From: Altericroceibacterium endophyticum
Lineage (GTDB): Bacteria > Pseudomonadota > Alphaproteobacteria > Sphingomonadales > Sphingomonadaceae
Length of the DNA stretch: 64,000 nucleotides
NCBI RefSeq assembly: GCF_009827595.1
Contig: NZ_WTYT01000001.1
Location: 620,001 to 684,000 of the forward strand
Direction of reading: 5' to 3'
A model generated the notes under the pieces. That model saw nothing but the letters and a program-made list of their open reading frames with translations, was not told where the DNA came from and searched no databases. The translations under genes were made by a program, and so were the position numbers. This document shows, in pieces, positions 11,501-18,953 of this stretch. The number at the start of each line of letters is the position of its first letter. Position 1 is the first letter of the stretch.

Positions 11501-11516
11501 GGTGCGCGTCAGCCAC
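8505..11516 (-). CDS. addB: Double-strand break repair protein AddB
   Basis: The second AddAB subunit, 1003 residues, in the alphaproteobacterial form of the family. The N-terminal helicase-like region starts with LLLPSARAIRSLREAF, where a Walker A loop would be but the GKT signature is absent, as is usual for this lineage. The C-terminal nuclease core is visible in IQGRADRIDKLGDGTLAVVDYKTGKPPS, given here in pieces around the Asp and Lys of the PD-(D/E)XK site. The start is GTG at 11516, within the last bases of the upstream murU gene, an eight-base overlap. It belongs to the divL-to-trxA operon. Confidence 0.94.
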   Translation of the reverse strand: MADAHHPDVYSIAAHRGFADALVAGIASRYAADDVGLARLTLLLPSARAIRSLREAFIRHAGEQASDPAQAALLMPRMVAIGDLDLDEALGPLFDTLDAGESLPPAADPTHRWLRLAELIRLEMGDLAPRGAGLFRLALEFAATMDRLLVENIAPENLLSDNVIELLGELSVHWQDNLRLFARVQARWQAELNARGEVDRATRRNGLFDYVAREWTDHPPVVPIIAAGVTSAAPALARLLKTIAQLPEGAVVLPDLDLSLDDDVWNELGRAGAAPEPGDPVFGSDDAWTHPQYHLKLLLNRMGIARDEVRAWHRAGMAKGPPERSHAISNLFLPPKASRRWVELPPEKRRLAGVRLMESAHPEEEAQAVALLMRQALEVPEKRVALVTPDRPLARRVVAHLRRWNIEADDSAGQPLSQMAAGRLFLQLAQCVAEDFAPVPLIALLQHPLSGAGTGRPEWLEHARLMERALRGPRPAAGLEPLKAIVSRLSQRHATILPWWEGVVDCFTPLLNLDAENSALADWLDALTQSAESLAGETIWAREDGRALASFIEDLRLHARNVGTRLPIRDLPMLLRDALEQVAVRPPYGGHPRIAIYGLLESRMSRAELVICAGLNEGVWPGTPSPDPLLAPPILRALGVPAGDFRIGLSAHDLAGALGAPEVVLSRSRRDAEGPAIPSRFLLRVQALLGDRLARDHAEQQIAPILKALDYREAAKPYPRPQPRPSAELRDVAIRVTALDRLRSDPYQFYADAILELKSLDGLDEAPSAAWQGTAAHLILENWHRHGGDLATIARQTLSDLNAHPLMRGLWLPRLLAALDWVGGQIGEDRREGREPILWEEKGSLKVDGVTIQGRADRIDKLGDGTLAVVDYKTGKPPSSRMVEQGFALQLGLIGLMLERGGFKGAEGSPTRFEYWSLGKDSKRDDFGYIDTPVLEGRKRTGIPVEDFLPETEAYLKEAIARWIKGDEPFTARLNPDVPVYGDYDQLMRLEEWFSRNDEGKTA

Positions 11517-12231
11517 GTTTCAGCGCGGCTTCGGTCGGCGCGATGGCTTGCGGGTTGCCCACTTCGAACCAGTCTCCGGCAAAGACATGCCCGTAAAGGC
11601 GGCCTTCCTCTATCGCCCGGCTCCACAACACATTCGTCGAAAAGGCGCCCTCTGGTGCATCGCGCAGCAGGCGCTGCGAAACCAGTTGAATGCCAGTATA
11701 GATAAAGGGCGCAATACGCCCGGAGCGGCGCCGCGCGATAAGGCCGCCCGCATCCATGTGGAAGTCGCCCTTGCCGGTGAAATTGCGCGCGCCGGTATGC
11801 GGTACCAGCAACAACAACGCATCCATTTTGTCCGGATCCCAGCTCTCCGACAATTCGCGGAATGCGTTATAGGGGCCATCCAGCCAGATATTATCGCTGT
11901 TCAGAGCAAAAAACGTCTCTGGCAGCAGACCATCGGCCCAAGCCTTGCACATGCCGCCGCCTGTTTCGAGCAACTGGCTGCGTTCATCCGAAATGGTCAC
12001 TAAAGGCGAGCGACGTTCCTTCAGGTGAGCCTCCAGCGCGTCAGCCAAATAATGGACATTCACCACTGCGCGTGACACTCCGGCCGAGCTCAACCGGTCC
12101 AGCGAATAATCGATCAGCGGCTTACCATTCACCCGGATAAGCGGCTTGGGCTGCGAGGCAGTAAGCGGACGCATCCGCTTACCCAATCCGGCAGCCAGAA
12201 CCATGGCCGTATCCGACGCCAACTCACTCAC
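11509..12231 (-). CDS. murU: Sugar-1-phosphate nucleotidyltransferase, MurU type (MurNAc-1-P uridylyltransferase)
   Basis: A 240-residue nucleotidyltransferase with the sugar-nucleotide signature MVLAAGLGKRMRPLT (residues 10-24), the lysine in QPKPLI, and LETGGGMCKA for base and ribose contacts. In Pseudomonas, MurU with AmgK turns recycled MurNAc into UDP-MurNAc and bypasses de novo MurA/MurB. The gene follows the amgK homologue with a four-base overlap, which makes the MurU assignment much stronger than the fold alone. A generic NDP-sugar enzyme would be the alternative. Length and the absence of a hexapeptide-repeat domain fit MurU. Confidence 0.85.
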   Translation of the reverse strand: MSELASDTAMVLAAGLGKRMRPLTASQPKPLIRVNGKPLIDYSLDRLSSAGVSRAVVNVHYLADALEAHLKERRSPLVTISDERSQLLETGGGMCKAWADGLLPETFFALNSDNIWLDGPYNAFRELSESWDPDKMDALLLLVPHTGARNFTGKGDFHMDAGGLIARRRSGRIAPFIYTGIQLVSQRLLRDAPEGAFSTNVLWSRAIEEGRLYGHVFAGDWFEVGNPQAIAPTEAALKRG

Positions 12232-13220
12232 ATCAAATCTCCACCGCTATTATCGCGGATTTTACGGGGAATACTCAGGTCGAACCACTCAGCCACTGGC
12301 TGCAAAGCAGGATGCGCCAGGTCACGCTCCAGCGCGTCCCACACACGCGGGATCATGCCAAGATAGCGCGTTTTTCCATCGCGTTTGCATAGTCTTGCAA
12401 AAATACCGACGATCTTGGTGTTTCGCTGCGCACCAAGCAGGGCGTAATCAGCCTCAAACACGCTCTTGTCGTCACCTGAGCGGGCCAGATAATAGTCGAT
12501 CATCGCCCGTTCCAGTTCCGGCGAAACATCGCGCCGGGCATCCTGCAACAAGGAAACCAGATCATAGGCAGGGTTGCCAACCAGCGCATCCTGAAAATCG
12601 ATCAACCCCTGCTCTGTGCCGCCATCCTCCTGCGGGTTAAGCAGCATGATGTTTTCAGCGTGATAATCGCGCAGGACTGTGACCGGATGATGTCCATCAC
12701 TCAGCGATGCCAGCGCCGCTTTCCATGCAGCAACAAATCCGGCCTCGTCCACCTTCTGCCCGATGGAAGCGCAATACCATTCGGGAAACAGCATGACTTC
12801 GCGCAGATAGGTGTCGATGTCGTACGGGGCGAAAGGCCCCGCTGGCGATTGGCGCAGTTTCAGCAGCGCGTTGAGAGCTTCGCGGTAAGCGCGTTCTTCG
12901 GCATGCGGGTTATCATCCAGCCAATCGCGCATGCGATAATTGCCGAAATCTTCCTGCAGCACGAAGCCCTGCGCAATATCCTCCGCCAATATACCGGGTG
13001 AGCGATGCCCCTCGCCCGCCAGCCACTTGGCCGCCTTCAAGAATGGCTGCGGGTCTTCATGCGGCGCCGGTGCGTGCATCAGCATGGCATTTTTGCCGCT
13101 CATGCTCACCCGGAAATAGCGGCGAAAACTGGCATCGCCGGGCAAAGGGTCAACTTTCGCCGCTCCCCAACCCGCTTGTTCCAGAAATGCTTTGGTACCG
13201 TCTGGCAGATTCATTGTCAT
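12228..13220 (-). CDS. amgK: Anomeric MurNAc/GlcNAc kinase AmgK (aminoglycoside phosphotransferase fold)
   Basis: A 330-residue kinase-like protein with the catalytic loop LRDYHAENIMLL and the metal-binding LIDFQDALVGNPAYDL, plus the N-terminal PLPGDASFRRYFRV typical of the AmgK branch. AmgK phosphorylates the anomeric hydroxyl of recycled MurNAc and GlcNAc, feeding MurU encoded directly downstream. The start chosen is the ATG at 13220, which overlaps the tsaE stop as ATGA. A TTG at 13238 would add six residues inside tsaE with no advantage. General phosphotransferase annotations would miss the role shown by the neighbour. Confidence 0.86.
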   Translation of the reverse strand: MTMNLPDGTKAFLEQAGWGAAKVDPLPGDASFRRYFRVSMSGKNAMLMHAPAPHEDPQPFLKAAKWLAGEGHRSPGILAEDIAQGFVLQEDFGNYRMRDWLDDNPHAEERAYREALNALLKLRQSPAGPFAPYDIDTYLREVMLFPEWYCASIGQKVDEAGFVAAWKAALASLSDGHHPVTVLRDYHAENIMLLNPQEDGGTEQGLIDFQDALVGNPAYDLVSLLQDARRDVSPELERAMIDYYLARSGDDKSVFEADYALLGAQRNTKIVGIFARLCKRDGKTRYLGMIPRVWDALERDLAHPALQPVAEWFDLSIPRKIRDNSGGDLM

Positions 13221-13660
13221 GGCAAGCGGGTTAGCCAATCAGCACCCGGTTCGACAACGGCTTTGCGCGCTTCATCCGCAATTTCGATATGGATCGACAA
13301 ACAGGCATCCTCATGGGCGAAGCCTCCGGCATGATCCGGCCACTCGGCAATCATCGCCGCGCCATGGCGGTAATCGTCCAGCCCGATTTCCTCCGCTTCA
13401 CCCGGATCCTCCAGACGGTAAAAATCCGCGTGAACCACCGGCAAACGCACGGCCGGAGGGTCATATGTCTCCACGATCGTGAATGTGGGCGACGGTACTT
13501 CGCCCTGAAAACCGAGGCCGACAAGAATTGCGCGCGCCAAAGTCGTCTTCCCGGCGCCAAGATCCCCGCTGAGCGCGATGACGTCCCCAGCTATCATCTG
13601 CCGCGCAATACGCGCACCAAAAGCGTCCATCGCCGCAAGATCGGGCAGATTTACTATCAT
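13217..13660 (-). CDS. tsaE: tRNA threonylcarbamoyladenosine biosynthesis ATPase TsaE
   Basis: A 147-residue ATPase of the TsaBDE complex that makes t6A37 in ANN-decoding tRNAs. The P-loop GDLGAGKTT (residues 32-40) is canonical, followed by the family sequences VPSPTFTIVETY and a YRLEDPGE segment near the Walker B region. Length is normal. Its ATG overlaps the divL stop by four bases and its stop overlaps the amgK start, so it is embedded in the operon. tsaB and tsaD are not in this window. Confidence 0.94.
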   Translation of the reverse strand: MIVNLPDLAAMDAFGARIARQMIAGDVIALSGDLGAGKTTLARAILVGLGFQGEVPSPTFTIVETYDPPAVRLPVVHADFYRLEDPGEAEEIGLDDYRHGAAMIAEWPDHAGGFAHEDACLSIHIEIADEARKAVVEPGADWLTRLP

Positions 13661-16008
13661 GGCAATGTAATCGTCGCCTTGGTGCCGACGCCTTTTTCCG
13701 AGGTCAGTTCCAGCCTGCCGCCATGGGCAGCGATCAAATGCCGGGCAAGTGGCAGGCCGAGACTGCGCCGCCGGCTGTCATCCGCATTTTCGGTATTCAG
13801 CAGATATCCGTCCAGAGCACGGGCCAGCTCCCCCCCGCTCATGCCCACACCGCTATCGGCAATCGCGATTTCCAGCTTTCCAGACTTGCGTTTCAGTGTC
13901 ACCAATATCCGCCCGCCTCTGGGCGACGCGGCAATCGCGTTATCGACGATATTGCCAATCGCACGGGCAAGACGTTTTTCATCCGCTTCGATGATTCCGG
14001 CGCTGCTGTCACCGCGCAAATCCAGCGTCAGCTCGCGTGCCTCCAGATCCGCTTCGCGGTCTCGGACAATGGCGGTGACAAAGGGAAGCACCTCGACCTC
14101 TTCGGCCGTGATAGGCAGCAAACCGGCTTCGCTCTGGCTCATATCCAGCACGGTTTCGATCTGGCTGGACAGGCGATCAACCGACTCGATAATTGCGGCG
14201 ACATATTCGCTTGCCTGCTCGGGCAATTCGCCAGCCACCCCGTTCTGCAACAATTCGGCAAATCCACCAATCGAGGTGAGCGGTGTACGGAATTCATAGG
14301 ACATATTCGCAAGGAAGCGCGTCTTGACCGCATCGGCTTCTTCCAAAGCGGTGGTTCTTTCGCGCAGCGCATCTTCCGAATGGCGGGAATCCGTTACGTC
14401 CAGCAATGTGAGCAGCCCATTACCGTCTGGCAGAGGCACACCTGCGAATTCGAAAATGCGGCCTGAGTTCAACGTGATTTCGCCGTTTCGCTGCAAACGG
14501 TCAAGCGTCGCCACCCTTACCGCATCCTCGAGTTCTCGCACCTGTTCGGGCGGGTCGAGCTGCGCTTCGATCAGTTTGATCATCTCATCCAGTCGCGGAT
14601 GCTCGTCGAGGTAATCCTCCGGAATATCCCAGGTGCTTCCGAAACGGCGATTCCACAATTGCAGTCGGCCGTCAGGGGCAAACACCGCCAGCGATTCAAA
14701 CAGACTGTCAAAGGTCGCGGTGCGGGTGCGCAGCAAGGTATCGCGGATCGCGGACAGCGCGAGCTCCTCACTCTGATCTTCTGCGATGAGGACCAGCCCG
14801 CCATCGGGCATCGGATGTGCGGTGATAATCAGATGCCTGCCGTCAGATAGGCTCCAGGAATCCTTGACGCTGCTATCGCTGGTAAACCAGCTACGTGCTT
14901 CTTTGCGCCAATTCGGGAAATCGCGCACTTCAGGCAGACAACCGGCATCGCGTGCAGTGTCCAGAAACCGGTCGAAATCAAGCGGGTCGCTTTCTGAAGC
15001 CTGCGCATTGAGCGAAAAAATCCGGCGGAACGGGCCATTCGCAAAGTCGAACCGTTTATCCGTATCGAATTGCGCCACGCCAATAGACAGTTCATCTATC
15101 ATGGAGCGCTGCGCCTCACGATATGCGCGCAATTTGCGGGCCTGCTCTTCAATATCTTCGATATCGACGGCGTAGCCAGCCACACCTTCATCGCCCAGTG
15201 GCAAATCGCTGACCCGCACCATGCGCCGCTGATTGGCGAATGTTGCCCCCACCGTACGCGCGATGATTCGGTCATCCGCATCTGCCCGCCGTGCAATATC
15301 GGCTGCGGTCACGCCATCAACCGGCTCGATCAGTTCCATCTGATGAGCCACGGCGCTGTCAGGGCTTAATGCGCCAACCGCTTCAGCATAGGCACGATTG
15401 ACCAGGTGCAGTTTCATGTCCCGCCCGCGGAACCACATGGGTATCGGCGCAGCTTCAATCAGTCCTACCAACGCCGCAAAATCGCGGCGGCTACGGTCAA
15501 CTTCCTGACTAAGCCGCTCCAGCTCCTGATGACTGTCGGTAAAATCGTACCACCACAGAATCGCTGATCCTGCGGTCGACACAGCAGGGTCGGCCAGCTC
15601 CCCTTGCACGCCCAGCGAACGGGAGGAGTTGGCAGGCGTAATAACCATCTGAAATGAGGTGGCGGACTTGCGAACAAGCAGGATCGCTTCCTCGATCCGT
15701 GCAAGATCCTCTTCCGACAGGCCGGAATTGTCATTCGCTTCGGTTAATTCACTGAGAAATCTTGGATTTCGCGACAGCCCCAGCCATCCCGCGAGCCGCG
15801 CGGGCGCTTCGACCCGGCCATCGGCATGAACCATCATGGGAATTGCCGGACTTTGATCGATTATGCCGGATAGCCGCTCCGCGCTGCGTCTCGCCATCCG
15901 CGCCTTGCGCGCCTGTGCACGCGCAGAAAGCACCAGCCATGCCGCTCCCACGGTCCAGGCCGCCAGCACGAGGCCCATCAGAGCAAGAGATACAGGAGAA
16001 AATTCCAT
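13657..16008 (-). CDS. divL: DivL-type multi-PAS histidine kinase homologue with tyrosine in the H-box
   Basis: A 783-residue inner-membrane sensor. One transmembrane helix covers about residues 7-27. PAS-like segments start near residues 49, 180, 310 and 437. A dimerisation helix follows, and a C-terminal ATPase domain has an N-box (NIVDNAIAAS), a G1-like DSGVGM and a G2-like GLPLAR. The H-box reads FLANMSYEFRTPLTSI, so Tyr571 sits where the phospho-accepting histidine normally is. That substitution, the TM-plus-PAS layout, the near 770-residue length and the downstream tsaE match Caulobacter DivL (Tyr550), which works as a signalling pseudokinase partner of CckA. Assignment is by motif and synteny. 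Confidence 0.87.
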   Translation of the reverse strand: MEFSPVSLALMGLVLAAWTVGAAWLVLSARAQARKARMARRSAERLSGIIDQSPAIPMMVHADGRVEAPARLAGWLGLSRNPRFLSELTEANDNSGLSEEDLARIEEAILLVRKSATSFQMVITPANSSRSLGVQGELADPAVSTAGSAILWWYDFTDSHQELERLSQEVDRSRRDFAALVGLIEAAPIPMWFRGRDMKLHLVNRAYAEAVGALSPDSAVAHQMELIEPVDGVTAADIARRADADDRIIARTVGATFANQRRMVRVSDLPLGDEGVAGYAVDIEDIEEQARKLRAYREAQRSMIDELSIGVAQFDTDKRFDFANGPFRRIFSLNAQASESDPLDFDRFLDTARDAGCLPEVRDFPNWRKEARSWFTSDSSVKDSWSLSDGRHLIITAHPMPDGGLVLIAEDQSEELALSAIRDTLLRTRTATFDSLFESLAVFAPDGRLQLWNRRFGSTWDIPEDYLDEHPRLDEMIKLIEAQLDPPEQVRELEDAVRVATLDRLQRNGEITLNSGRIFEFAGVPLPDGNGLLTLLDVTDSRHSEDALRERTTALEEADAVKTRFLANMSYEFRTPLTSIGGFAELLQNGVAGELPEQASEYVAAIIESVDRLSSQIETVLDMSQSEAGLLPITAEEVEVLPFVTAIVRDREADLEARELTLDLRGDSSAGIIEADEKRLARAIGNIVDNAIAASPRGGRILVTLKRKSGKLEIAIADSGVGMSGGELARALDGYLLNTENADDSRRRSLGLPLARHLIAAHGGRLELTSEKGVGTKATITLP

Positions 16009-16083
16009 AGCGACGAGCTATGCCGCTAAAGCGAAACTGGCAATGGTGGAATAAGGCCTTTGCCCTGCCTTTTGCAAAAGAAA

Positions 16084-16110
16084 GCCCCCATCCGTGTGCC
16101 GGATGGGGGC
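16084..16110 (-). terminator. Rho-independent terminator of ahcY
   Basis: An eleven-base GC-rich perfect stem (GCCCCCATCCG with CGGATGGGGGC) and a five-base loop, followed on the minus strand by TTTCTTTT. It lies 11 bases after the ahcY stop and just upstream of divL. Confidence 0.88.
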
Positions 16111-16120
16111 CATAATGCGA

Positions 16121-17539
16121 TCAGTAACGGTAATGTTCGGGCTTGAACGGCCCGTTCTGCGGCACGCCGATATAATCGGCCTGCTGCTTGCTCAGCTGCG
16201 TCAGCGTCGCACCAAGCTTGTCGAGATGGAGTGCCGCCACCTTTTCATCCAGATGCTTGGGCAATACGTAAACGTCGTTTTCGTAATTATCGCCATTCTT
16301 GTACAGTTCGATCTGCGCCAACACCTGATTGGTGAAGGAACAGCTCATCACGAAGCTGGGGTGGCCGGTTGCACAGCCGAGATTGACCAGCCGGCCCTGC
16401 GCCAGGACCAGAATCTGGTTACCATCATCGAATGTGACGAGATCCGTGCCGGGCTTGATCTCGTTCCAGTCGTAATTGTCGAGTGCGCCGATCTGAATTT
16501 CGGAATCGAAGTGACCGATATTGCAGACGATGCTCATCGGTTTCATCGCCTTCATGTGCTCGGCCGTAATCACATCTTCATTGCCGGTTGCCGTTACGAA
16601 GATGTCGGCCCGCTTCACGGCTTCATCCATGGTGACGACTTCATAGCCTTCCATGACGGCCTGTAATGCGCAAATCGGATCGATTTCCGTCACCATCACA
16701 CGCGCGCCGCCATTGCGCAGCGAATCTGCAGAGCCTTTGCCCACGTCACCAAAGCCGGCAACGCATGCGACCTTACCAGCAAGCATGACGTCGGTCGCAC
16801 GGCGAATGGCATCGACCAGCGATTCCTTACAGCCATAGAGGTTGTCGAATTTCGACTTCGTCACGGAATCATTCACATTGATCGCCGGGAACGGCAGCTT
16901 GCCCTGCTTGGACAGGTGATAGAGGCGATGCACGCCGGTGGTGGTTTCTTCCGAAACACCATAGAGGTTCTTCACCGTCTTGGTCAGATAGCCGGGGCGG
17001 CGCTTCAGGAAATCCTTCAGCGAACGCTGCATTTCAATTTCTTCGGCATTCCCCGGTGCGGGCATGTCCTCGCCTGCTTCGATACGTGCGCCCCACAGGG
17101 CAAAGGCCGTGGCATCGCCGCCATCATCGAGAATGATATTCGAAGTCAGATCCGCATCGTCATCGGTCGCCCAGTCGAAGATACGCGCGACATAATCCCA
17201 ATAATCGGCAAGGCTTTCGCCTTTCACCGCGAAAACAGGGATGCCCTGATCCGCGATCGCCGCAGCGGCATGATCCTGGGTCGAGAAGATATTGCAGGTA
17301 GCCCAGCGCACTTCCGCGCCGAGCTCAATCAGCGTTTCAATAAGAACCGCGGTCTGAATCGTCATGTGCAGAGAGCCGGTGATGCGCGCGCCCTTGAGCG
17401 GCTTATCAGCGCCATATTCATCACGCAAAGCCATCAGGCCCGGCATTTCGGTTTCAGCAATTGCAATCTCATCCCGGCCATATTTGGCAAGGCTTATATC
17501 TTTGATGATATAGTCTTTTTCAGCGGCTACGTCTGACAC
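16121..17539 (-). CDS. ahcY: Adenosylhomocysteinase
   Basis: A 472-residue NAD-dependent enzyme that reversibly splits S-adenosylhomocysteine to adenosine and homocysteine, clearing the product inhibitor of methyltransferases. The family's substrate-domain sequence [16 protein letters not shown] and [13 protein letters not shown], the NAD-binding [13 protein letters not shown] and the C-terminal lid ending KPEHYRY are all present. The length includes the 40-residue insert usual in bacterial and plant types. It is monocistronic, with its own terminator. The 226 bases upstream, shared with the divergent peroxiredoxin gene, were read for an SAH riboswitch and none was evident. Confidence 0.97.
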   Translation of the reverse strand: MSDVAAEKDYIIKDISLAKYGRDEIAIAETEMPGLMALRDEYGADKPLKGARITGSLHMTIQTAVLIETLIELGAEVRWATCNIFSTQDHAAAAIADQGIPVFAVKGESLADYWDYVARIFDWATDDDADLTSNIILDDGGDATAFALWGARIEAGEDMPAPGNAEEIEMQRSLKDFLKRRPGYLTKTVKNLYGVSEETTTGVHRLYHLSKQGKLPFPAINVNDSVTKSKFDNLYGCKESLVDAIRRATDVMLAGKVACVAGFGDVGKGSADSLRNGGARVMVTEIDPICALQAVMEGYEVVTMDEAVKRADIFVTATGNEDVITAEHMKAMKPMSIVCNIGHFDSEIQIGALDNYDWNEIKPGTDLVTFDDGNQILVLAQGRLVNLGCATGHPSFVMSCSFTNQVLAQIELYKNGDNYENDVYVLPKHLDEKVAALHLDKLGATLTQLSKQQADYIGVPQNGPFKPEHYRY

Positions 17540-17765
17540 TGGGCAATCTCCTCAGGTGTGACAAAGATAATAACGATTATGATGCCAGCGGGATCGCTGC
17601 ATCTCTCAAGCTTGCGGAGCCTTATAGAGATCAGACATGCGGCGTAAAGCAAAGTACTCTGCTCCCGCCCGATAAAACTGTTTCGCAAATCATCAGTGCT
17701 TGTCTGCCTGTCACCTATCCCTATCTCTATGCTTTCACCCGCTTAGAAAAGGGATATCCAAGACC

Positions 17766-18245
17766 ATGACCATTGCAGTTGGCGACAAAATTCCTGACGT
17801 AACACTCGTAAAATCAACCGCCGAAGGCCCCGAAAAAGTTCAGTCTGCTGACTATTTCGCCGGCAAGAAGGTCGCGCTTTTCTCGGTCCCGGGTGCTTAT
17901 ACGCCCACATGCTCAGCCAAGCATCTGCCGGGCTTCGTCGACAAGTCGTCCGAAATCAAAGCCAAAGGCGTCGATGAAATCGCTTGTACGGCGGTCAATG
18001 ACGCATTCGTGATGGAAGCATGGAACAAGGATGCCGGTTCGCAGGACATTACGATGCTGGCAGACGGTAATGCCGATTTCGTCAAGGCGCTTGGCCTGAC
18101 CATGGATGGTTCGGGCTTTGGTCTCGGCACACGCGGCCAGCGTTTTTCCATGATTGTCGATGACGGTAAGGTCAGCGAGCTGAACGTCGAAGAAGCCGGC
18201 GATTTCAAGGTCAGCAGCGCCGACCACCTGCTTTCGCAGCTTTAA
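17766..18245 (+). CDS. Peroxiredoxin, Prx5/AhpE-like (thiol peroxidase)
   Basis: A 160-residue cytoplasmic peroxidase that reduces hydrogen and organic peroxides. The peroxidatic Cys49 lies in VPGAYTPTCSAKHLPGF, which is the Prx5-type signature. A further Cys74 is in DEIACTAVND and could be a resolving partner, but this is not certain. The TRGQRFSMIVDDGKV segment supplies the conserved arginine. Reduction is probably by glutathione/glutaredoxin or thioredoxin. The start at 17766 gives the usual N-terminus MTIAVGDKIP. An upstream in-frame codon at 17700 only adds sequence unlike the family. Monocistronic, with a terminator after the stop. Confidence 0.94.
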   Translation: MTIAVGDKIPDVTLVKSTAEGPEKVQSADYFAGKKVALFSVPGAYTPTCSAKHLPGFVDKSSEIKAKGVDEIACTAVNDAFVMEAWNKDAGSQDITMLADGNADFVKALGLTMDGSGFGLGTRGQRFSMIVDDGKVSELNVEEAGDFKVSSADHLLSQL

Positions 18246-18277
18246 GCCGAAACCGCTGATTTCATCAGCTAGTCAAT

Positions 18278-18317
18278 AAAAATGCCGGTTCTGCAACAGC
18301 GCAGAACCGGCATTTTT
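18278..18317. terminator. Bidirectional terminator between peroxiredoxin gene and folE
   Basis: A perfect 14-base stem (AATGCCGGTTCTGC with its complement) and a six-base loop. A-rich sequence on the left and T-rich sequence on the right make it work in both directions for the convergent genes. Confidence 0.9.
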
Positions 18318-18344
18318 CATTCAGCAAAGCCATATGGCCGCTGA

Positions 18345-18953
18345 TCAGTATCCCATCAGGCCGAGAACTTCCTTCCGGCTACGGTCATCTCTGCGGAATG
18401 TGCCCATGACCCGGCTCGTAATCATGCCAACATTGGGTGTGCGAACACCGCGCGCGGTCATGCAGGCATGACTGGCCTCGATCACCACCGCTACGCCCTT
18501 AGGGTTGAGAGTGTCCCAGATACATTGAGCAACCTCTGCGGTGAGGCGTTCCTGAATCTGCAATCTGCGCGCATAGCCGTGCAATACGCGCGCCAGCTTG
18601 GATATGCCGACAACATGATTGGTCGGCAGATAGGCGATGGCTGCCTTGCCGATGATCGGCGCCATGTGATGTTCGCAATGCGACTGAAAGGGAATGTCCT
18701 TCAGCAGAACGATCTCGTCATATCCGCCGACTTCCTCGAAAACCCGCGACATATGGATCGCCGGATCTTCTTCATAGCCTACGCAATATTCTTTCCATGC
18801 CCGGGCAACGCGGCTTGGTGTGTCGAGCAGCCCCTCTCTAGTAGGATCGTCGCCAGCCCAGCGAATAAGGGTACGGATAGCTTCCTGAACATCTTCCGGC
18901 ACCGCAATTTTGCCGTTCTGATCATCATCGTCATGGCAAACCGGGCTGCTCAT
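18345..18953 (-). CDS. folE: GTP cyclohydrolase I
   Basis: A 202-residue zinc enzyme that converts GTP to dihydroneopterin triphosphate, the first step to tetrahydrofolate and queuosine precursors. Zinc ligands are visible at Cys93 in SHCEHHMAP and Cys164 in SHACMTARGV, with catalytic His95/His96 and His162. Length and the C-terminal end in the conserved RKEVLGLM region are normal. Its ATG overlaps the stop of the upstream phospholipase D gene by four bases, so folE is the last gene of that unit. Confidence 0.96.
   Translation of the reverse strand: MSSPVCHDDDDQNGKIAVPEDVQEAIRTLIRWAGDDPTREGLLDTPSRVARAWKEYCVGYEEDPAIHMSRVFEEVGGYDEIVLLKDIPFQSHCEHHMAPIIGKAAIAYLPTNHVVGISKLARVLHGYARRLQIQERLTAEVAQCIWDTLNPKGVAVVIEASHACMTARGVRTPNVGMITSRVMGTFRRDDRSRKEVLGLMGY

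Noticed and set aside
10434-11705. Plus-strand open frame of 423 codons opposite addB
   Set aside because: Shadow of addB and murU; the translation is arginine- and glutamine-rich without motifs.
17540-17765. Possible SAH riboswitch between ahcY and peroxiredoxin
   Set aside because: No conserved stem pattern of an SAH-sensing RNA was seen by eye; such elements are best known in other proteobacterial classes.
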